NCBI GenBank assembly: GCA_003609755.1
Contig: AP017991.1
Span: 2,373,501 to 2,437,500 of the forward strand
Origin: Planktothrix agardhii NIES-204
Lineage (GTDB): Bacteria; Cyanobacteriota; Cyanobacteriia; Cyanobacteriales; Microcoleaceae
Length of the DNA: 64,000 nt
Direction: 5' to 3'
This document shows positions 26,234 through 36,230 of the stretch, in pieces. Within the stretch, counting starts at the first letter, position 1; every line of letters begins with the position of its first letter. The notes under the pieces are model-generated. The model worked only from the letters and a program-made list of their open reading frames with translations. It was not told where the DNA came from and made no database searches. The position numbers and the translations under genes were made by a program.

Positions 26234-26665
26234 TTAGGTTTTATTGATAAAAGTTTTAATAATTCTTAAAGCCTCTTGGATGCCTTGTTGAGCTTTTTGC
26301 GAAAGGCTTTCAGAGAGTTCAAAATTTTCGCCAGGAATAGCAATTAACCATGATTGGGGTTGCTTTTGATAGAGAAATTGGGTTAAGGATAAAAGCGATC
26401 GCGGATTTAAAGAATGTCCCCAATTAAATAAATCTGAGGGTAAAGGTTCTAAGGAGGTAATATTAACTGTCTTCCCTTCTAAACTCGCATCGACAAAAAT
26501 TACTGTATCCACCTCAGCCATTTCTGCTGCAACTTCCGGGGTGAGTTGATGCAGAGAAAGCGATCGCACATTCATTAAATTCAACTGTTCCAACTCAGTA
26601 ATTACCGCTTGACCAATCCCATCATCCCCTCGAATTTGGTTCCCATATCCCACAATTAAAATCAT
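26234..26665 (-). CDS. Hydrogenase maturation protease (HoxW/HupW type)
   Basis: 143 aa from ATG 26665, directly before I-L-I-V-G-Y-G-N-Q-I-R-G-D-D-G-I-G; a GTG 45 bp upstream is possible but adds nonconserved sequence. Conserved Asp residues for Ni sensing are present (R-G-D-D-G and V-D-A-S), and H-S-L-N-P supplies the His. It removes the C-terminal tail of the NiFe hydrogenase large subunit after metal loading. The P-G-E-N-F-E-L-S-E motif suggests HoxW, for the bidirectional enzyme, but HupW cannot be excluded without the large subunit. It precedes hypA-hypB in the same direction. Confidence 0.85.
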   Translation of the reverse strand: MILIVGYGNQIRGDDGIGQAVITELEQLNLMNVRSLSLHQLTPEVAAEMAEVDTVIFVDASLEGKTVNITSLEPLPSDLFNWGHSLNPRSLLSLTQFLYQKQPQSWLIAIPGENFELSESLSQKAQQGIQEALRIIKTFINKT

Positions 26666-26880
26666 ATTATTTTCTATAGTTAGTGTTGGGAAATAATCAA
26701 AATTAATCACTTTAAATTTAGAAGTTTTTAACCTTTATTTGAATCATAGTAAGTGTTTTATTTTATTCAATTACTTTCGGGTTAAGCTGTACTCTCATTA
26801 AATGGGATAATTCTTAATTCCTTACACCTGACTTAACCCAATTGTTGAGAGTAACAGCCTATTCCCTATTCCCTCCGGGA

Positions 26881-27351
26881 TCACATTTTACTAATAATTC
26901 GTTGGACGATTTCGACTCCGGTAATAGCTTGCCAAGCAAACAGTCCCAGGATGATAGTATTCAGGGTAATATGACTATATCTCGCCCAATTAACTCCTTT
27001 TTGCATATAGGGAGTTAAGGAAGCAGAAATCGCAATCATTCCGGTCATTCCCAGTCCCGCCAATAAGTGGGGGCCAACAAACAGTTTCCCGTTGTTAATA
27101 TAAGTCACACCCATCCCGCCAATACTTCCTAACACCATCAAAGCCAGTAAAACTGAACCGATTTGGTGATGTTTAATATTGAATTTTCCCTTAATTAACT
27201 CTTTTTTGGTGTCTCCGTCCGCTTCTCGGGTACGACGAATTTGTACCCCCAAATACATCGCATAAATAGATAATCCTAACAAAATCCACATCAACACCGG
27301 ATGAAAAAAATTCAGCCAAGGTTTAATCGAGACTAGAATCGGCGAATCCAT
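26881..27351 (-). CDS. DUF4079 membrane protein
   Basis: 156 aa with four predicted membrane helices (about 12-34, 62-84, 92-112 and 124-146). Conserved His residues occur in F-F-H-P-V-L, K-H-H-Q-I-G, G-P-H-L-L-A-G and S-H-I-T-L-N, the pattern of DUF4079, related to cytochrome b561-like membrane proteins. Heme binding is plausible but not proven. It is widely conserved in cyanobacteria. It lies divergent from uvrB with about 110 bp between. Confidence 0.8.
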   Translation of the reverse strand: MDSPILVSIKPWLNFFHPVLMWILLGLSIYAMYLGVQIRRTREADGDTKKELIKGKFNIKHHQIGSVLLALMVLGSIGGMGVTYINNGKLFVGPHLLAGLGMTGMIAISASLTPYMQKGVNWARYSHITLNTIILGLFAWQAITGVEIVQRIISKM

Positions 27352-27465
27352 AATGTCCTCTCAGCAAGCCACAAAACTTAATAAAAATTAGCATACACCA
27401 GTTAACAGTCGCCCGTCTATGATATCCTGCTGCTATTCTAGTTGAATCCTTAATCAAGTTTGGCA

Positions 27466-29463
27466 ATGAAACCCTTTAAACTTCATGCCCCCTTTCAACC
27501 CCAGGGAGACCAGCCCCAGGCGATCGCCCAACTTACCGATAATATTCAAAACGGGCAACCCTTCAGCACCCTATTGGGGGCAACGGGAACCGGAAAAACC
27601 TTTACCATCGCCTCGGTAATCGAAAAAATCGGCCGCCCGACCCTAGTTTTAGCCCATAACAAAACCCTCGCCGCCCAATTATGTAACGAATTTCGGTCAT
27701 TTTTTCCTGAGAATGCTGTCGAATATTTTATTAGTTATTACGACTATTATCAACCGGAAGCCTATCTTCCTGTCACCGATACTTATATTGAAAAAACCTC
27801 ATCAATTAATGAGGAAATTGATATGCTCCGCCATTCCGCTACCCGTTCATTATTTGAACGGCGAGATGTGATTGTTGTGGCTTCAATTAGCTGTATTTAC
27901 GGGTTAGGAATGCCCGCCGAATATTTAAAAGCAGCTATTTCTTTACAGGTGGGAGAAGAAGTTGATCAACGGGAATTGTTAAGGGAATTAGTGTCGGTAC
28001 AATATACTCGCAATGATATTGAGTTAACTAGGGGAAGGTTTCGGGTGAAAGGAGATGTTTTAGAAATTGGCCCCGCCTATGAAGATCGAATTATTAGAGT
28101 GGAATTTTTTGGGGATGAAATTGAAGCTATTCGTTATACAGACCCGATTACAGGGGAAGTTTTGCAAAGTTTAGACTGTTTAAATATTTATCCCGCCCGA
28201 CATTTTGTTACCCCAGAAGACCGTTTAGAAACAGCCTGTGATGACATAGAGCAGGAATTAAAACAACAGATAACAGCCCTAGAAAGTCAAAGTAAACTAT
28301 TAGAAGCACAACGATTATCCCAGCGCACCCGTTATGATTTGGAAATGTTACGGGAGGTGGGATATTGTAATGGGGTGGAAAACTATTCTCGTCAGTTAGC
28401 TGGTAGACAAGCGGGAGAACCTCCAGAATGTTTAATTAATTATTTTCCCAATGATTGGTTATTAGTTGTAGATGAATCTCATGTCAGTGTGCCTCAAATT
28501 CGGGGAATGTATAATGGCGATCAAGCGCGAAAAAAAGTCTTAATTGATCATGGGTTTCGTTTACCCAGTGCGGCGGATAATCGTCCGTTAAAAGCGGAGG
28601 AATTTTGGCAAACAGTGAATCAGTGTATTTTTGTTTCCGCGACGCCGGGAGATTGGGAAATTGAGCAATCTCAAGGTCAAGTGGTGGAACAAATTATCCG
28701 TCCGACGGGAGTAATTGACCCAGAAGTTTTTGTCCGTCCAACTTCAGGACAGGTTGATGATTTATATGGGGAAATTCAAGAACGAGTTATCAGAGATGAG
28801 CGGGTTTTGATTACGACCTTAACCAAAAGAATGGCGGAAGATTTAACCGAATATTTGCAAGAAAGGGGAGTTAAGGTTAGATATCTGCATTCGGAAATTC
28901 AGTCTATTCAAAGGATAGAGATTATTCAAGGATTACAAAATCGAGAGTTTGATGTCTTAATTGGGGTGAATTTATTACGGGAAGGGTTGGATTTACCCCA
29001 GGTGTCTTTGGTGGCTATTTTAGATGCGGATAAGGAGGGGTTTTTGCGATCGCATCGCTCACTAATTCAAACTATCGGACGAGCAGCGCGGAATATCCGA
29101 GGACAGGCGATTTTATACGGGGATAATTTAACCAAAAGTATGATTAAGGCAATTGATGAAACTAACCGACGGCGGGAGATTCAACGGAAATACAATCAAA
29201 AACATGGAATTATTCCCCAACAAATTATTAAAAAATATAGTAATTCTATTTTGGAATTTTTGGATGTATCTCGACGGTTAAATGCTCAAACCACAGCGAA
29301 ACAGATAGAAACCTTTGAGGAATTTCCCTTGGAAAGTATTCCCGATTTAATTATCCAATTAGAAACTCAAATGAAGATGGCGGCGAAACAGTTGGAATTT
29401 GAAGAAGCGGCTAAGTTACGAGATCGGATTAAACAGTTACGCGATAAATTGCTTGGACATTAG
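27466..29463 (+). CDS. uvrB: Excinuclease ABC subunit B
   Basis: 665 aa from ATG 27466; a TTG two codons earlier is also possible. Walker A G-A-T-G-T-G-K-T is at 38-45, the beta-hairpin [10 protein letters not shown] near 90-100, then D-E-S-H and the helicase motif Q-T-I-G-R-A-A-R. The C-terminal UVR motif ([11 protein letters not shown]) recruits UvrC. Nucleotide excision repair: UvrA hands damage to UvrB. Full length and intact. No LexA box was seen upstream. Confidence 0.97.
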   Translation: MKPFKLHAPFQPQGDQPQAIAQLTDNIQNGQPFSTLLGATGTGKTFTIASVIEKIGRPTLVLAHNKTLAAQLCNEFRSFFPENAVEYFISYYDYYQPEAYLPVTDTYIEKTSSINEEIDMLRHSATRSLFERRDVIVVASISCIYGLGMPAEYLKAAISLQVGEEVDQRELLRELVSVQYTRNDIELTRGRFRVKGDVLEIGPAYEDRIIRVEFFGDEIEAIRYTDPITGEVLQSLDCLNIYPARHFVTPEDRLETACDDIEQELKQQITALESQSKLLEAQRLSQRTRYDLEMLREVGYCNGVENYSRQLAGRQAGEPPECLINYFPNDWLLVVDESHVSVPQIRGMYNGDQARKKVLIDHGFRLPSAADNRPLKAEEFWQTVNQCIFVSATPGDWEIEQSQGQVVEQIIRPTGVIDPEVFVRPTSGQVDDLYGEIQERVIRDERVLITTLTKRMAEDLTEYLQERGVKVRYLHSEIQSIQRIEIIQGLQNREFDVLIGVNLLREGLDLPQVSLVAILDADKEGFLRSHRSLIQTIGRAARNIRGQAILYGDNLTKSMIKAIDETNRRREIQRKYNQKHGIIPQQIIKKYSNSILEFLDVSRRLNAQTTAKQIETFEEFPLESIPDLIIQLETQMKMAAKQLEFEEAAKLRDRIKQLRDKLLGH

Positions 29464-29863
29464 GGTTTTAAAAAACCACAAAGACACGAAGAAGGAGAAG
29501 GGGAAACTCCATTTTTGGAGTCTGTTGCACAAAATGTGCTTTTTGTCAAGATACCTATTTTGAGCTTGTGGTTTTTAGCCTAAAATTGGTGCATCATCTT
29601 TCCTTAATTGTGTCAGGAAATCAAGATATTTTACGATGGAATAGGAGTTCTGGCTTCTGTTTTGGGCTTTAGACACAGTAAACCCTTGAGAGGTATTCCC
29701 TTAACTATACCAGAACCCCCATGATTCCGTCAACTATTTGAGAGTGATTTTCAATAAAATATCAAGATTCCCTGATAATCCTTTAAAAAACAAAACATTT
29801 TTGCAAAAAACATCAGTAAAACTTATCAATAAACCCCGTTGTTGCGCTTCAGCGCAATCTTCT
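29464..29863. other. Gene-free spacer with possible decayed insertion sequence
   Basis: 400 bp between convergent genes. It has a CCACAAAGACACGAAG word related to the bioF tail repeat, a GCACATTTTGTGC palindrome (about 29527-29540), short leftward reading stretches that break after 20-30 codons, and a GTTGTTGCGC repeat (29838). Nothing here codes convincingly. Confidence 0.5.
29838..29856. repeat. Small dispersed palindrome, GTTGTTGCGC family
   Basis: GTTGTTGCGCTTCAGCGCA; TGCGCT pairs with AGCGCA. Identical to the copy at 42471-42489. Confidence 0.65.
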
Positions 29864-30379
29864 CTAATTCCCTGTCCCCCAAGCTATTCCCCCTGGTAAT
29901 TGAATTAACGCCTGGTTAACAATATTTGGTAACTCCTTTTTAGAAAAACGATAGGTTAAATTAATTAAACTATCACCCACTGAAATCACAGCCTCCCTAT
30001 CGACCATTTCCGATAACTGAAAGGGGGTACAATTTCCCTGGAAAACCTCTACGGAAGCATCACTAATTGCTGATTCTAAAGCATCTTCCATCAAAGATTG
30101 CCATTCATTCTGCTTGATATAAGTAGATATTCTATTGTCTTGCAAATTCAATCTTTTAATTTCAACTAAAGCTCCGCGAATAGATGCAGCCCAAGAATTT
30201 GTTAATCGCTGTTCTAATTGATTTTTAACTAAGTGAATCAACATTCTGACTAACTGTGATTCAATGGCATCAATTTTAGCCTGTCTGCTCATGCCATCCA
30301 ATTGTTCAACAAGGGTTAACGCATCCTGATATCGTCCTTCTAAAAGACTTGCTTTTAAATCTGCTAATTCCTGAATCAT
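29864..30379 (-). CDS. DUF29-like protein
   Basis: 171 aa. The central stretch (A-I-E-S-Q-L-V-R-M-L-I-H-L-V-K followed by N-S-W-A-A-S-I) matches the DUF29 family, which is greatly expanded in cyanobacteria and has no settled function. The first 30 residues resemble a small helical repeat. The gene begins 15 bp downstream of the SLH lipoprotein gene on the same strand, so the two may share a transcript. Confidence 0.7.
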   Translation of the reverse strand: MIQELADLKASLLEGRYQDALTLVEQLDGMSRQAKIDAIESQLVRMLIHLVKNQLEQRLTNSWAASIRGALVEIKRLNLQDNRISTYIKQNEWQSLMEDALESAISDASVEVFQGNCTPFQLSEMVDREAVISVGDSLINLTYRFSKKELPNIVNQALIQLPGGIAWGTGN

Positions 30380-30394
30380 CAGCTTTTCCTCCCC

Positions 30395-31651
30395 TTAATT
30401 TGGTGTTGGATTTGGATTAGGATTAGGGTTATTTAATACTTCATTAGCCGAAATTCCTTCCCCTTGAAATCCAAAATACCAAAGGGTAGCTGCGGCTTGT
30501 GCGCGAGTCACAGTTTTTTTCGGTTGAAATAAAGTTGTATACCCAAAAACCCGACGAATATTGGAATTATCAGCATTATTATAGTCTTCTAAAATAGCAG
30601 GTAAAGCCCCAGGATCAATTTTAGAGGTATCTTTAAAACCCCATCTTTCTTTAACTGCATCAATATTAGCTTTTGGTAAAGACTGTCGAGTATCTAAGGG
30701 AACTTTCCAGGCAATTAAATCCTCCCGGGTTAAGGGAGAATCTGGACGAAATTTTGTTATTGTATTATCTCCAGATAACGGACTTGAAATTAAACCAGCT
30801 TCTGCTAATCCTTGAATTTCAGCAAAATTCGGATGGGTTTTGGGAACATCTGTAAAAATGGGTTGATTATTTTCCGTGGCTAACCGAATTTTTTGGGCTG
30901 GATTATCGGCATATAATTTATTATTCACTTCCACCAGCCAACGGGCGTATTGACTGCGAGTAATTGTACCATTTGGGTCGGGTAAAATTCCGGTTTCTTG
31001 GGAATTGGGGGCTTTAAAAATACCCAATTTTGCGATATCAGCAATAAAGGAAGTTAACTCCTGAGAAATAGCATTATTTTCTGGTGTTTCGGGATTAGGA
31101 ATTACGGTAGGTTTAGGCGTAGGAGATGGAGATATTACCGCAGCAACCGGAATGGGTTGATAACGAATTTGAAAATAGGTTTTTCCGTCTGGTTTAGGAT
31201 TAGATTGTTGAGCAATAGTAACTTTTAAATTATCTTTCTGAGCATTCAGATTATTGCTATTTTCATTATCTGAATTATTGATAATTTTCCAGCTTTTTGT
31301 TTCTAATTCTTTTTTATAGAAACTCTGAACAGCATTACTCGGATCACCCGTTTCCCAGAGGGTAATGACAGCCGTTTTATCGGTGGTTGAAGGCATAACC
31401 TCTCGTAAACTGGCATTAGGATAGGGCGGAATTTCTGAGGGAAAATCAGCCGGAAGTTCAACCGCAGGAAGTATGGGTTCAGGGGTTTGAGTGGGTGTTA
31501 TTATTGGTTCAGGCGGAGGGGCATTGGTTTCCAACTGAGGATCGGCTTTTAGAGAATTTCCGATAGCTTCCCCCGTGGGACTATTCGCACAGGATGATAG
31601 AGTGGCAATTAAACTAACTGTTAAACCCGTAAATAGAAGAATGTTTTTCAT
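30395..31651 (-). CDS. SLH-domain lipoprotein
   Basis: 418 aa. A lipoprotein signal peptide ends in the lipobox L-S-S-C (Cys21). A Pro-rich linker (about 35-75) precedes a small alpha/beta domain (about 75-175), another Pro-rich linker, and SLH-type repeats (about 195-400; F-T-D-V-P-K-T-H-P and the usual R-x-D-x-x-x-x-R-x-D). SLH repeats in cyanobacteria bind peptidoglycan-linked polymer, so it probably links the membrane to the wall. A dispersed palindrome lies just upstream. The role of the middle domain is unknown. Confidence 0.85.
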   Translation of the reverse strand: MKNILLFTGLTVSLIATLSSCANSPTGEAIGNSLKADPQLETNAPPPEPIITPTQTPEPILPAVELPADFPSEIPPYPNASLREVMPSTTDKTAVITLWETGDPSNAVQSFYKKELETKSWKIINNSDNENSNNLNAQKDNLKVTIAQQSNPKPDGKTYFQIRYQPIPVAAVISPSPTPKPTVIPNPETPENNAISQELTSFIADIAKLGIFKAPNSQETGILPDPNGTITRSQYARWLVEVNNKLYADNPAQKIRLATENNQPIFTDVPKTHPNFAEIQGLAEAGLISSPLSGDNTITKFRPDSPLTREDLIAWKVPLDTRQSLPKANIDAVKERWGFKDTSKIDPGALPAILEDYNNADNSNIRRVFGYTTLFQPKKTVTRAQAAATLWYFGFQGEGISANEVLNNPNPNPNPTPN

Positions 31652-31672
31652 TGATATAGAAAATGGGTAATT

Positions 31673-31758
31673 GGGATCACGGATTTAAGAGGATTTCACG
31701 GATTTCACGGATTTTAATTTGTGTTAATGTGCGTAATTCTCTTAAATCATTGATGGGG
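31673..31758 (+). repeat. 85-bp dispersed palindromic repeat, copy 1
   Basis: Contains GGATTTAAGAGGATTTCACG, GGATTTTAATTTGTGTTAAT and a partly complementary right end. It is nearly identical to the reverse complement of 47162-47247. It lies between bioF and the SLH lipoprotein gene. Confidence 0.75.
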
Positions 31759-31821
31759 AATGGGGGGGTAATAAAAAGTAATTTGACTTGATAAACAAGA
31801 TTAAGGTTTAATATTCCTTTA

Positions 31822-33033
31822 TTATACCTCTTGGTGTCTTTGTGCCTTGGTGTTTCCTTCAAAAATTATATCGGTTAAAACTTGAACCAATGTTTGCAAC
31901 TGCATGGGGGTGTGAGTTGCCATTAAGGAAATCCGAATCCGACTGGTATTGACAGTTGGGGGACGAATCGCGGCGGCAAAAATTCCTTGTTCTTTGAGTT
32001 GATGTTTTAGGGTTAATACCGTGGCTGCATCTTTAATCGGAATACAAAAAATCGGTGAAAGGGAGTGGGAAATCTGTAAGTTAGATATTTTTTTCTGATC
32101 TTGAAATAGGGTTTCTAAGGTTTTCACATTTTGCCATAACTGTTCCCGGCGTTGGGGTTCGGTTTGGACAATATTAATCGCTGCTAAGGCGGCGGCGGTG
32201 TCCGCAGGACTTAATCCAGTCGTATAAATCCAACTAGAAGCGCGATTTCTTAAAAAGTCAATTAATTCCGCCGAACCTGCTACATAACCCCCCAAACTTC
32301 CCAGGGCTTTACTAAGAGTTCCCATCTGAATTAAAGGCTCTCCCGTACAGTTAAAATGGTCTACACATCCGGCGCCATTTTTACCAAAAACTCCTGTACC
32401 ATGGGCTTCATCTACTAATACCATACAGGAAAATTCTTCCCCTAAATCGAGTAAATCATGTAGGGGACATAAATCCCCATCCATGCTAAATACACTATCG
32501 GTAATAATCAGTGCTTTGCGGTGGGGAAGACGATGTTCTTCTAATATTTTTCTCAAATGTTCTGGGTGATTGTGTTGATATTCTAACACCGTCGCCCCAC
32601 TCATTTTCGCCCCATTTTTAAGGCTAGAATGATTATATTCATCGGATAAAATCAAATCCCGTTGTCCGACTAAAGCCGCAATTGTGCCAATATTAGCTAA
32701 ATAACCGGAACTAAAAACCAAAGCATCTTCAGTTTGTTTAAAAGCAGCGATCGCTAATTCCAAATCTCGATGGAGTTGGCGATGTCCAGTTAATAATCGA
32801 GAACCTGTTACTCCGGTACCGAATTGTTGGGTAGCTGCGATCGCTGCATCAATTAATCGTTGATCTCCGGTCAATCCCAAATAATCATTACTGGCAAAAT
32901 TAATTAAGGATTTACCCTCTATCATCAGAGTAGATCCGGGTTGACTTTCGACAGTTTGAACTGAACGATACCAGTCCGCTTTATGAATCGTATGGAGTGC
33001 TTTTTCAATCCAAGCATAAGCATCATTGATCAT
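31822..33033 (-). CDS. bioF: 8-amino-7-oxononanoate synthase-like PLP enzyme (BioF)
   Basis: 403 aa from ATG 33033. Alpha-oxoamine synthase signatures: [25 protein letters not shown] and the PLP lysine in [11 protein letters not shown]. It joins pimeloyl-ACP/CoA and alanine in biotin synthesis. KBL or serine palmitoyltransferase relatives are less likely by context. The start overlaps the upstream 76-aa gene by 11 bp. The last 11 residues ([10 protein letters not shown]) come from a CACAAAGACACCAAG-type dispersed repeat. Confidence 0.88.
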   Translation of the reverse strand: MINDAYAWIEKALHTIHKADWYRSVQTVESQPGSTLMIEGKSLINFASNDYLGLTGDQRLIDAAIAATQQFGTGVTGSRLLTGHRQLHRDLELAIAAFKQTEDALVFSSGYLANIGTIAALVGQRDLILSDEYNHSSLKNGAKMSGATVLEYQHNHPEHLRKILEEHRLPHRKALIITDSVFSMDGDLCPLHDLLDLGEEFSCMVLVDEAHGTGVFGKNGAGCVDHFNCTGEPLIQMGTLSKALGSLGGYVAGSAELIDFLRNRASSWIYTTGLSPADTAAALAAINIVQTEPQRREQLWQNVKTLETLFQDQKKISNLQISHSLSPIFCIPIKDAATVLTLKHQLKEQGIFAAAIRPPTVNTSRIRISLMATHTPMQLQTLVQVLTDIIFEGNTKAQRHQEV

Positions 33034-33253
33034 GTTGAATATCATCAGGATAGGGTTGACTAATTTCGGCACTTTTGCCACGAACTGGGGGTAATTTATC
33101 CACTAAACCCAGATCAAAAGCAATATCGGGTAACTCTCCAGCAATATAATGTCCGGGTTCAAAAATGCGACTGGGAGTAAAACAGATTTGTCTCAATTCG
33201 ACCGTTTCTGTTTGTTCAAACATTCCTCTAAATAGTTTACGTTCTAGTCCCAT
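33023..33253 (-). CDS. Small conserved cyanobacterial protein upstream of bioF
   Basis: 76 aa, soluble. The body ([22 protein letters not shown], then G-H-Y-I-A-G-E-L-P) has the look of a conserved small beta-alpha protein. The tail is polar and overlaps the bioF start by 11 bp, implying translational coupling. I recognise no domain or function. Low complexity is absent and codon use is like its neighbours. Confidence 0.65.
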   Translation of the reverse strand: MGLERKLFRGMFEQTETVELRQICFTPSRIFEPGHYIAGELPDIAFDLGLVDKLPPVRGKSAEISQPYPDDIQHDQ

Positions 33254-33317
33254 GATTAAATTCCCTTTATTTTAGCAAAATTAGATTAAACCTTTTCAAT
33301 CATAACCGCAAAATCAA

Positions 33318-34211
33318 TTAATTATCAAGATCCGTGGAATTTTCCAGAGGTTGATCAATATTTTTACCACAATGGGGACAAATTTTAGGATAAAGGGTTT
33401 GATTAGCTTGTTTATTCCGAGCAATAACTTCAGTAAAACCCGATGCAATAATCCCCGCAGGTAAGGCAATAAGTCCAATTCCTAATAACGCTAAAATACC
33501 CCCTAATAATCTTCCCAGGGGAGTAATAGGATAAACATCTCCATAACCCACCGTTGTTAAGGTAATTACCGCCCACCACATTGACGCCGGAATATGGGGA
33601 AATTTATCCGGTTGTGCTTCATGTTCGGCAAAATAAATTAAATTCCCCGAAAATATCAACAAAAAAAATACCACATTTAATGTTAAGACTAATTCCTTTT
33701 TTCGCAGATAAATTACTTGATTTAAAATTTGAGTTACCTGGGAATAACGACCTAATTTTAAAATTTGTAAAAAGCGAGTCAATTGCAAGAGTTTCATCTC
33801 TTGAAAATTGCCAGGATCAAAATAAAAATAGAAGGGTAAAAAAGCAATTAAATCAATAATTGCTAGGGGAGTTAACATATATTTTAGCCTTCCCCAAACC
33901 GGATGACTATATTTTTTAAGGATCGTACATGACCAAACCCTTAATATATATTCTAAGGTAAAAACTCCCAAGGAAAACTGATTAAATGAGTTTAAAATCG
34001 TTTTATAAATTTTAAACATTTCATCTATCGATTCAATGCAAACCACCAGAGTATTTAAAGTAATTAAAAAGATTAAAAAATATTTAAAAAATCGACCTAA
34101 CGGGTGTAGGTGTTCCTTCGTCTCTAAAAGCAGAAACACACGATGCTTCAATTTTTCAACCATATTATCCCATTCGTGCCAAGATAGAGTATTAAGTTCA
34201 GTTAATATCAT
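33318..34211 (-). CDS. Voltage-gated-type potassium channel
   Basis: 297 aa. About six membrane helices: an S4-like helix with spaced basic residues (L-T-R-F-L-Q-I-L-K-L-G-R, about 145-156), then pore selectivity T-V-G-Y-G-D near 222-227 and the inner helix. The C-terminus adds a short zinc-ribbon-like C-P-H-C tail. It conducts K+ across the inner membrane. The ATG at 34211 is only 3 bp from the divergent trpS start; ATG 34163, removing 16 residues, is an alternative that leaves room for regulation. Intact by length and motifs. Confidence 0.9.
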   Translation of the reverse strand: MILTELNTLSWHEWDNMVEKLKHRVFLLLETKEHLHPLGRFFKYFLIFLITLNTLVVCIESIDEMFKIYKTILNSFNQFSLGVFTLEYILRVWSCTILKKYSHPVWGRLKYMLTPLAIIDLIAFLPFYFYFDPGNFQEMKLLQLTRFLQILKLGRYSQVTQILNQVIYLRKKELVLTLNVVFFLLIFSGNLIYFAEHEAQPDKFPHIPASMWWAVITLTTVGYGDVYPITPLGRLLGGILALLGIGLIALPAGIIASGFTEVIARNKQANQTLYPKICPHCGKNIDQPLENSTDLDN

Positions 34212-34214
34212 CTT

Positions 34215-35222
34215 ATGGGTAAACAGCGAGTTCTATCTGGAGTACAACCGACCGGAAACCTACATTTGGGGAACTACCTGGGTGCAATTCGCAACTGGGT
34301 AGACCATCAAGCGCAATACGATAACTTCTTCTGTGTCGTTGATTTACACGCCATTACCGTCCCCCATAATCCTGCGACCTTAGCAACCGATACCTACACC
34401 ATTGCGGCTCTTTATTTAGCCTGTGGCATTGATTTAGAATATTCTACAATTTTTGTTCAGTCCCATATTTCCGCCCATACTGAACTCACCTGGCTACTGA
34501 ATTGTATTACCCCAATGAATTGGCTAGAAGACATGATTCAGTTCAAGGAAAAAGCAATTAAACAAGGGGAAAATGTGAGTGTGGGTTTACTCGATTATCC
34601 CGTATTAATGGCGGCGGATATTTTACTCTATAATGCGGATAAAGTCCCCGTTGGGGAAGATCAAAAACAACATCTGGAATTAACCAGAGATTTAGCAGTC
34701 AGGTTTAATCATTTATTTGGAAAAGGAAAAACCCTATTAAAATTACCTGATCCTTTAATTCGTCCCGAAGGTGCGCGGGTAATGAGTCTCAGCGATGGTA
34801 CTCGCAAAATGTCAAAATCCGATCCCTCAGAATTAAGTCGGATTAATTTATTAGATGATCCTGATACGATTACTAAAAAAATTAAACGCTGTAAAACCGA
34901 TGCAGTTCGCGGTTTAACCTTTGATGATCCAGACCGTCCAGAATGTCATAATCTATTAATGCTCTATGGAATTTTAGCGGGTAAAACCAAAGCAGAAGTC
35001 GCAGCAGAAGCTGAGGATATGGGATGGGGTCAATTTAAACCTTTATTCACAGAAACTCTGATTGAAAGTCTGAAACCCATCCAAGCAAAATATAAAGCGG
35101 TGATGGATGATAGAGGCTATTTAGAATCGGTGTTAAAAAACGGTCGAGAAAAAGCCGAAGCGGTAGCCAACCAAACCTTAACTCAGGTTAAGCAAGCCAT
35201 GGGATATTCCCTGCCTTTATAA
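34215..35222 (+). CDS. trpS: Tryptophanyl-tRNA synthetase
   Basis: 335 aa. Class I signatures are present: the HIGH equivalent G-N-L-H-L-G-N-Y (about 14-21) and K-M-S-K-S near 195-199, with the D-I-L-L-Y tryptophan pocket strand. Full length for bacterial TrpRS. The start is firm by homology (G-K-Q-R-V-L-S-G-V-Q-P-T-G). The promoter must lie inside the 5' part of the divergent K+ channel gene, because the starts are 3 bp apart. An AT-rich perfect hairpin follows the stop. Confidence 0.97.
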   Translation: MGKQRVLSGVQPTGNLHLGNYLGAIRNWVDHQAQYDNFFCVVDLHAITVPHNPATLATDTYTIAALYLACGIDLEYSTIFVQSHISAHTELTWLLNCITPMNWLEDMIQFKEKAIKQGENVSVGLLDYPVLMAADILLYNADKVPVGEDQKQHLELTRDLAVRFNHLFGKGKTLLKLPDPLIRPEGARVMSLSDGTRKMSKSDPSELSRINLLDDPDTITKKIKRCKTDAVRGLTFDDPDRPECHNLLMLYGILAGKTKAEVAAEAEDMGWGQFKPLFTETLIESLKPIQAKYKAVMDDRGYLESVLKNGREKAEAVANQTLTQVKQAMGYSLPL

Positions 35223-35246
35223 TTTTAATTCCGATGAATTAAAATT
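35221..35246. terminator. AT-rich hairpin after trpS
   Basis: AATTTTAATTC pairs perfectly with GAATTAAAATT around a 4-nt loop. It starts on the trpS stop codon. The stem is weak in GC and lacks a T tract, so termination is only likely. Confidence 0.5.
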
Positions 35247-35339
35247 GATCATCCTGATTTTACTATCCAATTCAGGAACTTTCAACCGGGCTACAAATTC
35301 TAAACATTAACCTTTGAAAAACAACTTTGAATTTTAAGA

Positions 35340-36230
35340 ATGAATCGTTTTCGTACTGCTTGTCAAACTTTAGATGAATTTATTGTGACGGCGGAAGTCG
35401 CCCCCCCCAAAGGTGCAGACCCTAGCCAGATGATTGAAATGGTCAGACTCCTCAAAGGTCGAGTTCATGCGGTTAATATTACCGATGGGAGTCGGGCTGT
35501 TTTAGGAATGAGTTCCCTGGCCGCTTCGATTATTTTGATCCATCATGGGGTAGAACCGATTTATCAATTGGCTTGTCGCGATCGCAATCGGATTGGTTTA
35601 CAAGCGGATTTATTAGGAGCCCAAGCGTTAGGAATTAGAAATGTTTTAGCCTTAACTGGTGATCCGGTCAAAGCTGGAGATCATCCCGATGCTAAGGCGG
35701 TTTTTGACTTAGAATCTGTGCGCTTATTACAAGCAATTGATAAACTAAATCAAGGCAAAGATTGGAATAATAAAACCCTACCCGATGGGGCGACGGATTT
35801 ATTTCCTGGGGCGGCAGTTGACCCCCAATCTTCCAGTTGGTCAGGGTTAAAAAGCCGATTTGAACGTAAAATAGAAGCGGGGGCGCAGTTTTTTCAAAGT
35901 CAATTAATTACGGATTTTGATCGGTTAGATAAATTCATGACTGAAATTGCTGATAGTAGTAAAAAGCCGATTTTAGCCGGAATATTTCTATTAAAATCTG
36001 CTAAAAATGCTAGATTTATTAATAAATATGTCCCTGGGGTTTGTATTCCCGATTCAATTATTGATCGTTTAGAACAGGCTAAACACCCCCTAGAAGAAGG
36101 CATTTTAATCGCATCAGAACAGGTTAAAATTGCCCGTGAACTTTGTCATGGAGTACATATTATGGCGGTTAAACGGGAAGATTTAATTCCTGAAATTTTG
36201 GATTTGGCGGGAATAAAACCTTTGTTTTAA
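35340..36230 (+). CDS. Methylenetetrahydrofolate reductase-like protein (MetF family)
   Basis: 296 aa TIM barrel. Family traits: T-A-E-V-A-P-P-K-G-A-D near 17-27 (active-site Glu), N-I-T-D-G-S-R, and N-V-L-A-L-T-G-D-P for FAD/folate contacts. It would reduce methylene-THF to methyl-THF for methionine synthesis. Such short bacterial MetF-like proteins can also be partners of other folate enzymes, so the reaction is likely but not certain. The stop overlaps the end of the decayed PIN-toxin frame on the other strand. Confidence 0.82.
   Translation: MNRFRTACQTLDEFIVTAEVAPPKGADPSQMIEMVRLLKGRVHAVNITDGSRAVLGMSSLAASIILIHHGVEPIYQLACRDRNRIGLQADLLGAQALGIRNVLALTGDPVKAGDHPDAKAVFDLESVRLLQAIDKLNQGKDWNNKTLPDGATDLFPGAAVDPQSSSWSGLKSRFERKIEAGAQFFQSQLITDFDRLDKFMTEIADSSKKPILAGIFLLKSAKNARFINKYVPGVCIPDSIIDRLEQAKHPLEEGILIASEQVKIARELCHGVHIMAVKREDLIPEILDLAGIKPLF

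Noticed and set aside
29560-29740. Possible transposase remnant on the minus strand
   Set aside because: Short coding-like stretches exist, but each breaks after 10-30 codons and I cannot match them to a named family. Left as gene-free spacer.
31677-31862. 61-codon frame between bioF and the SLH lipoprotein gene
   Set aside because: It is built from the 85-bp repeat and the CACAAAGACACC repeat, with no family resemblance or ribosome site.
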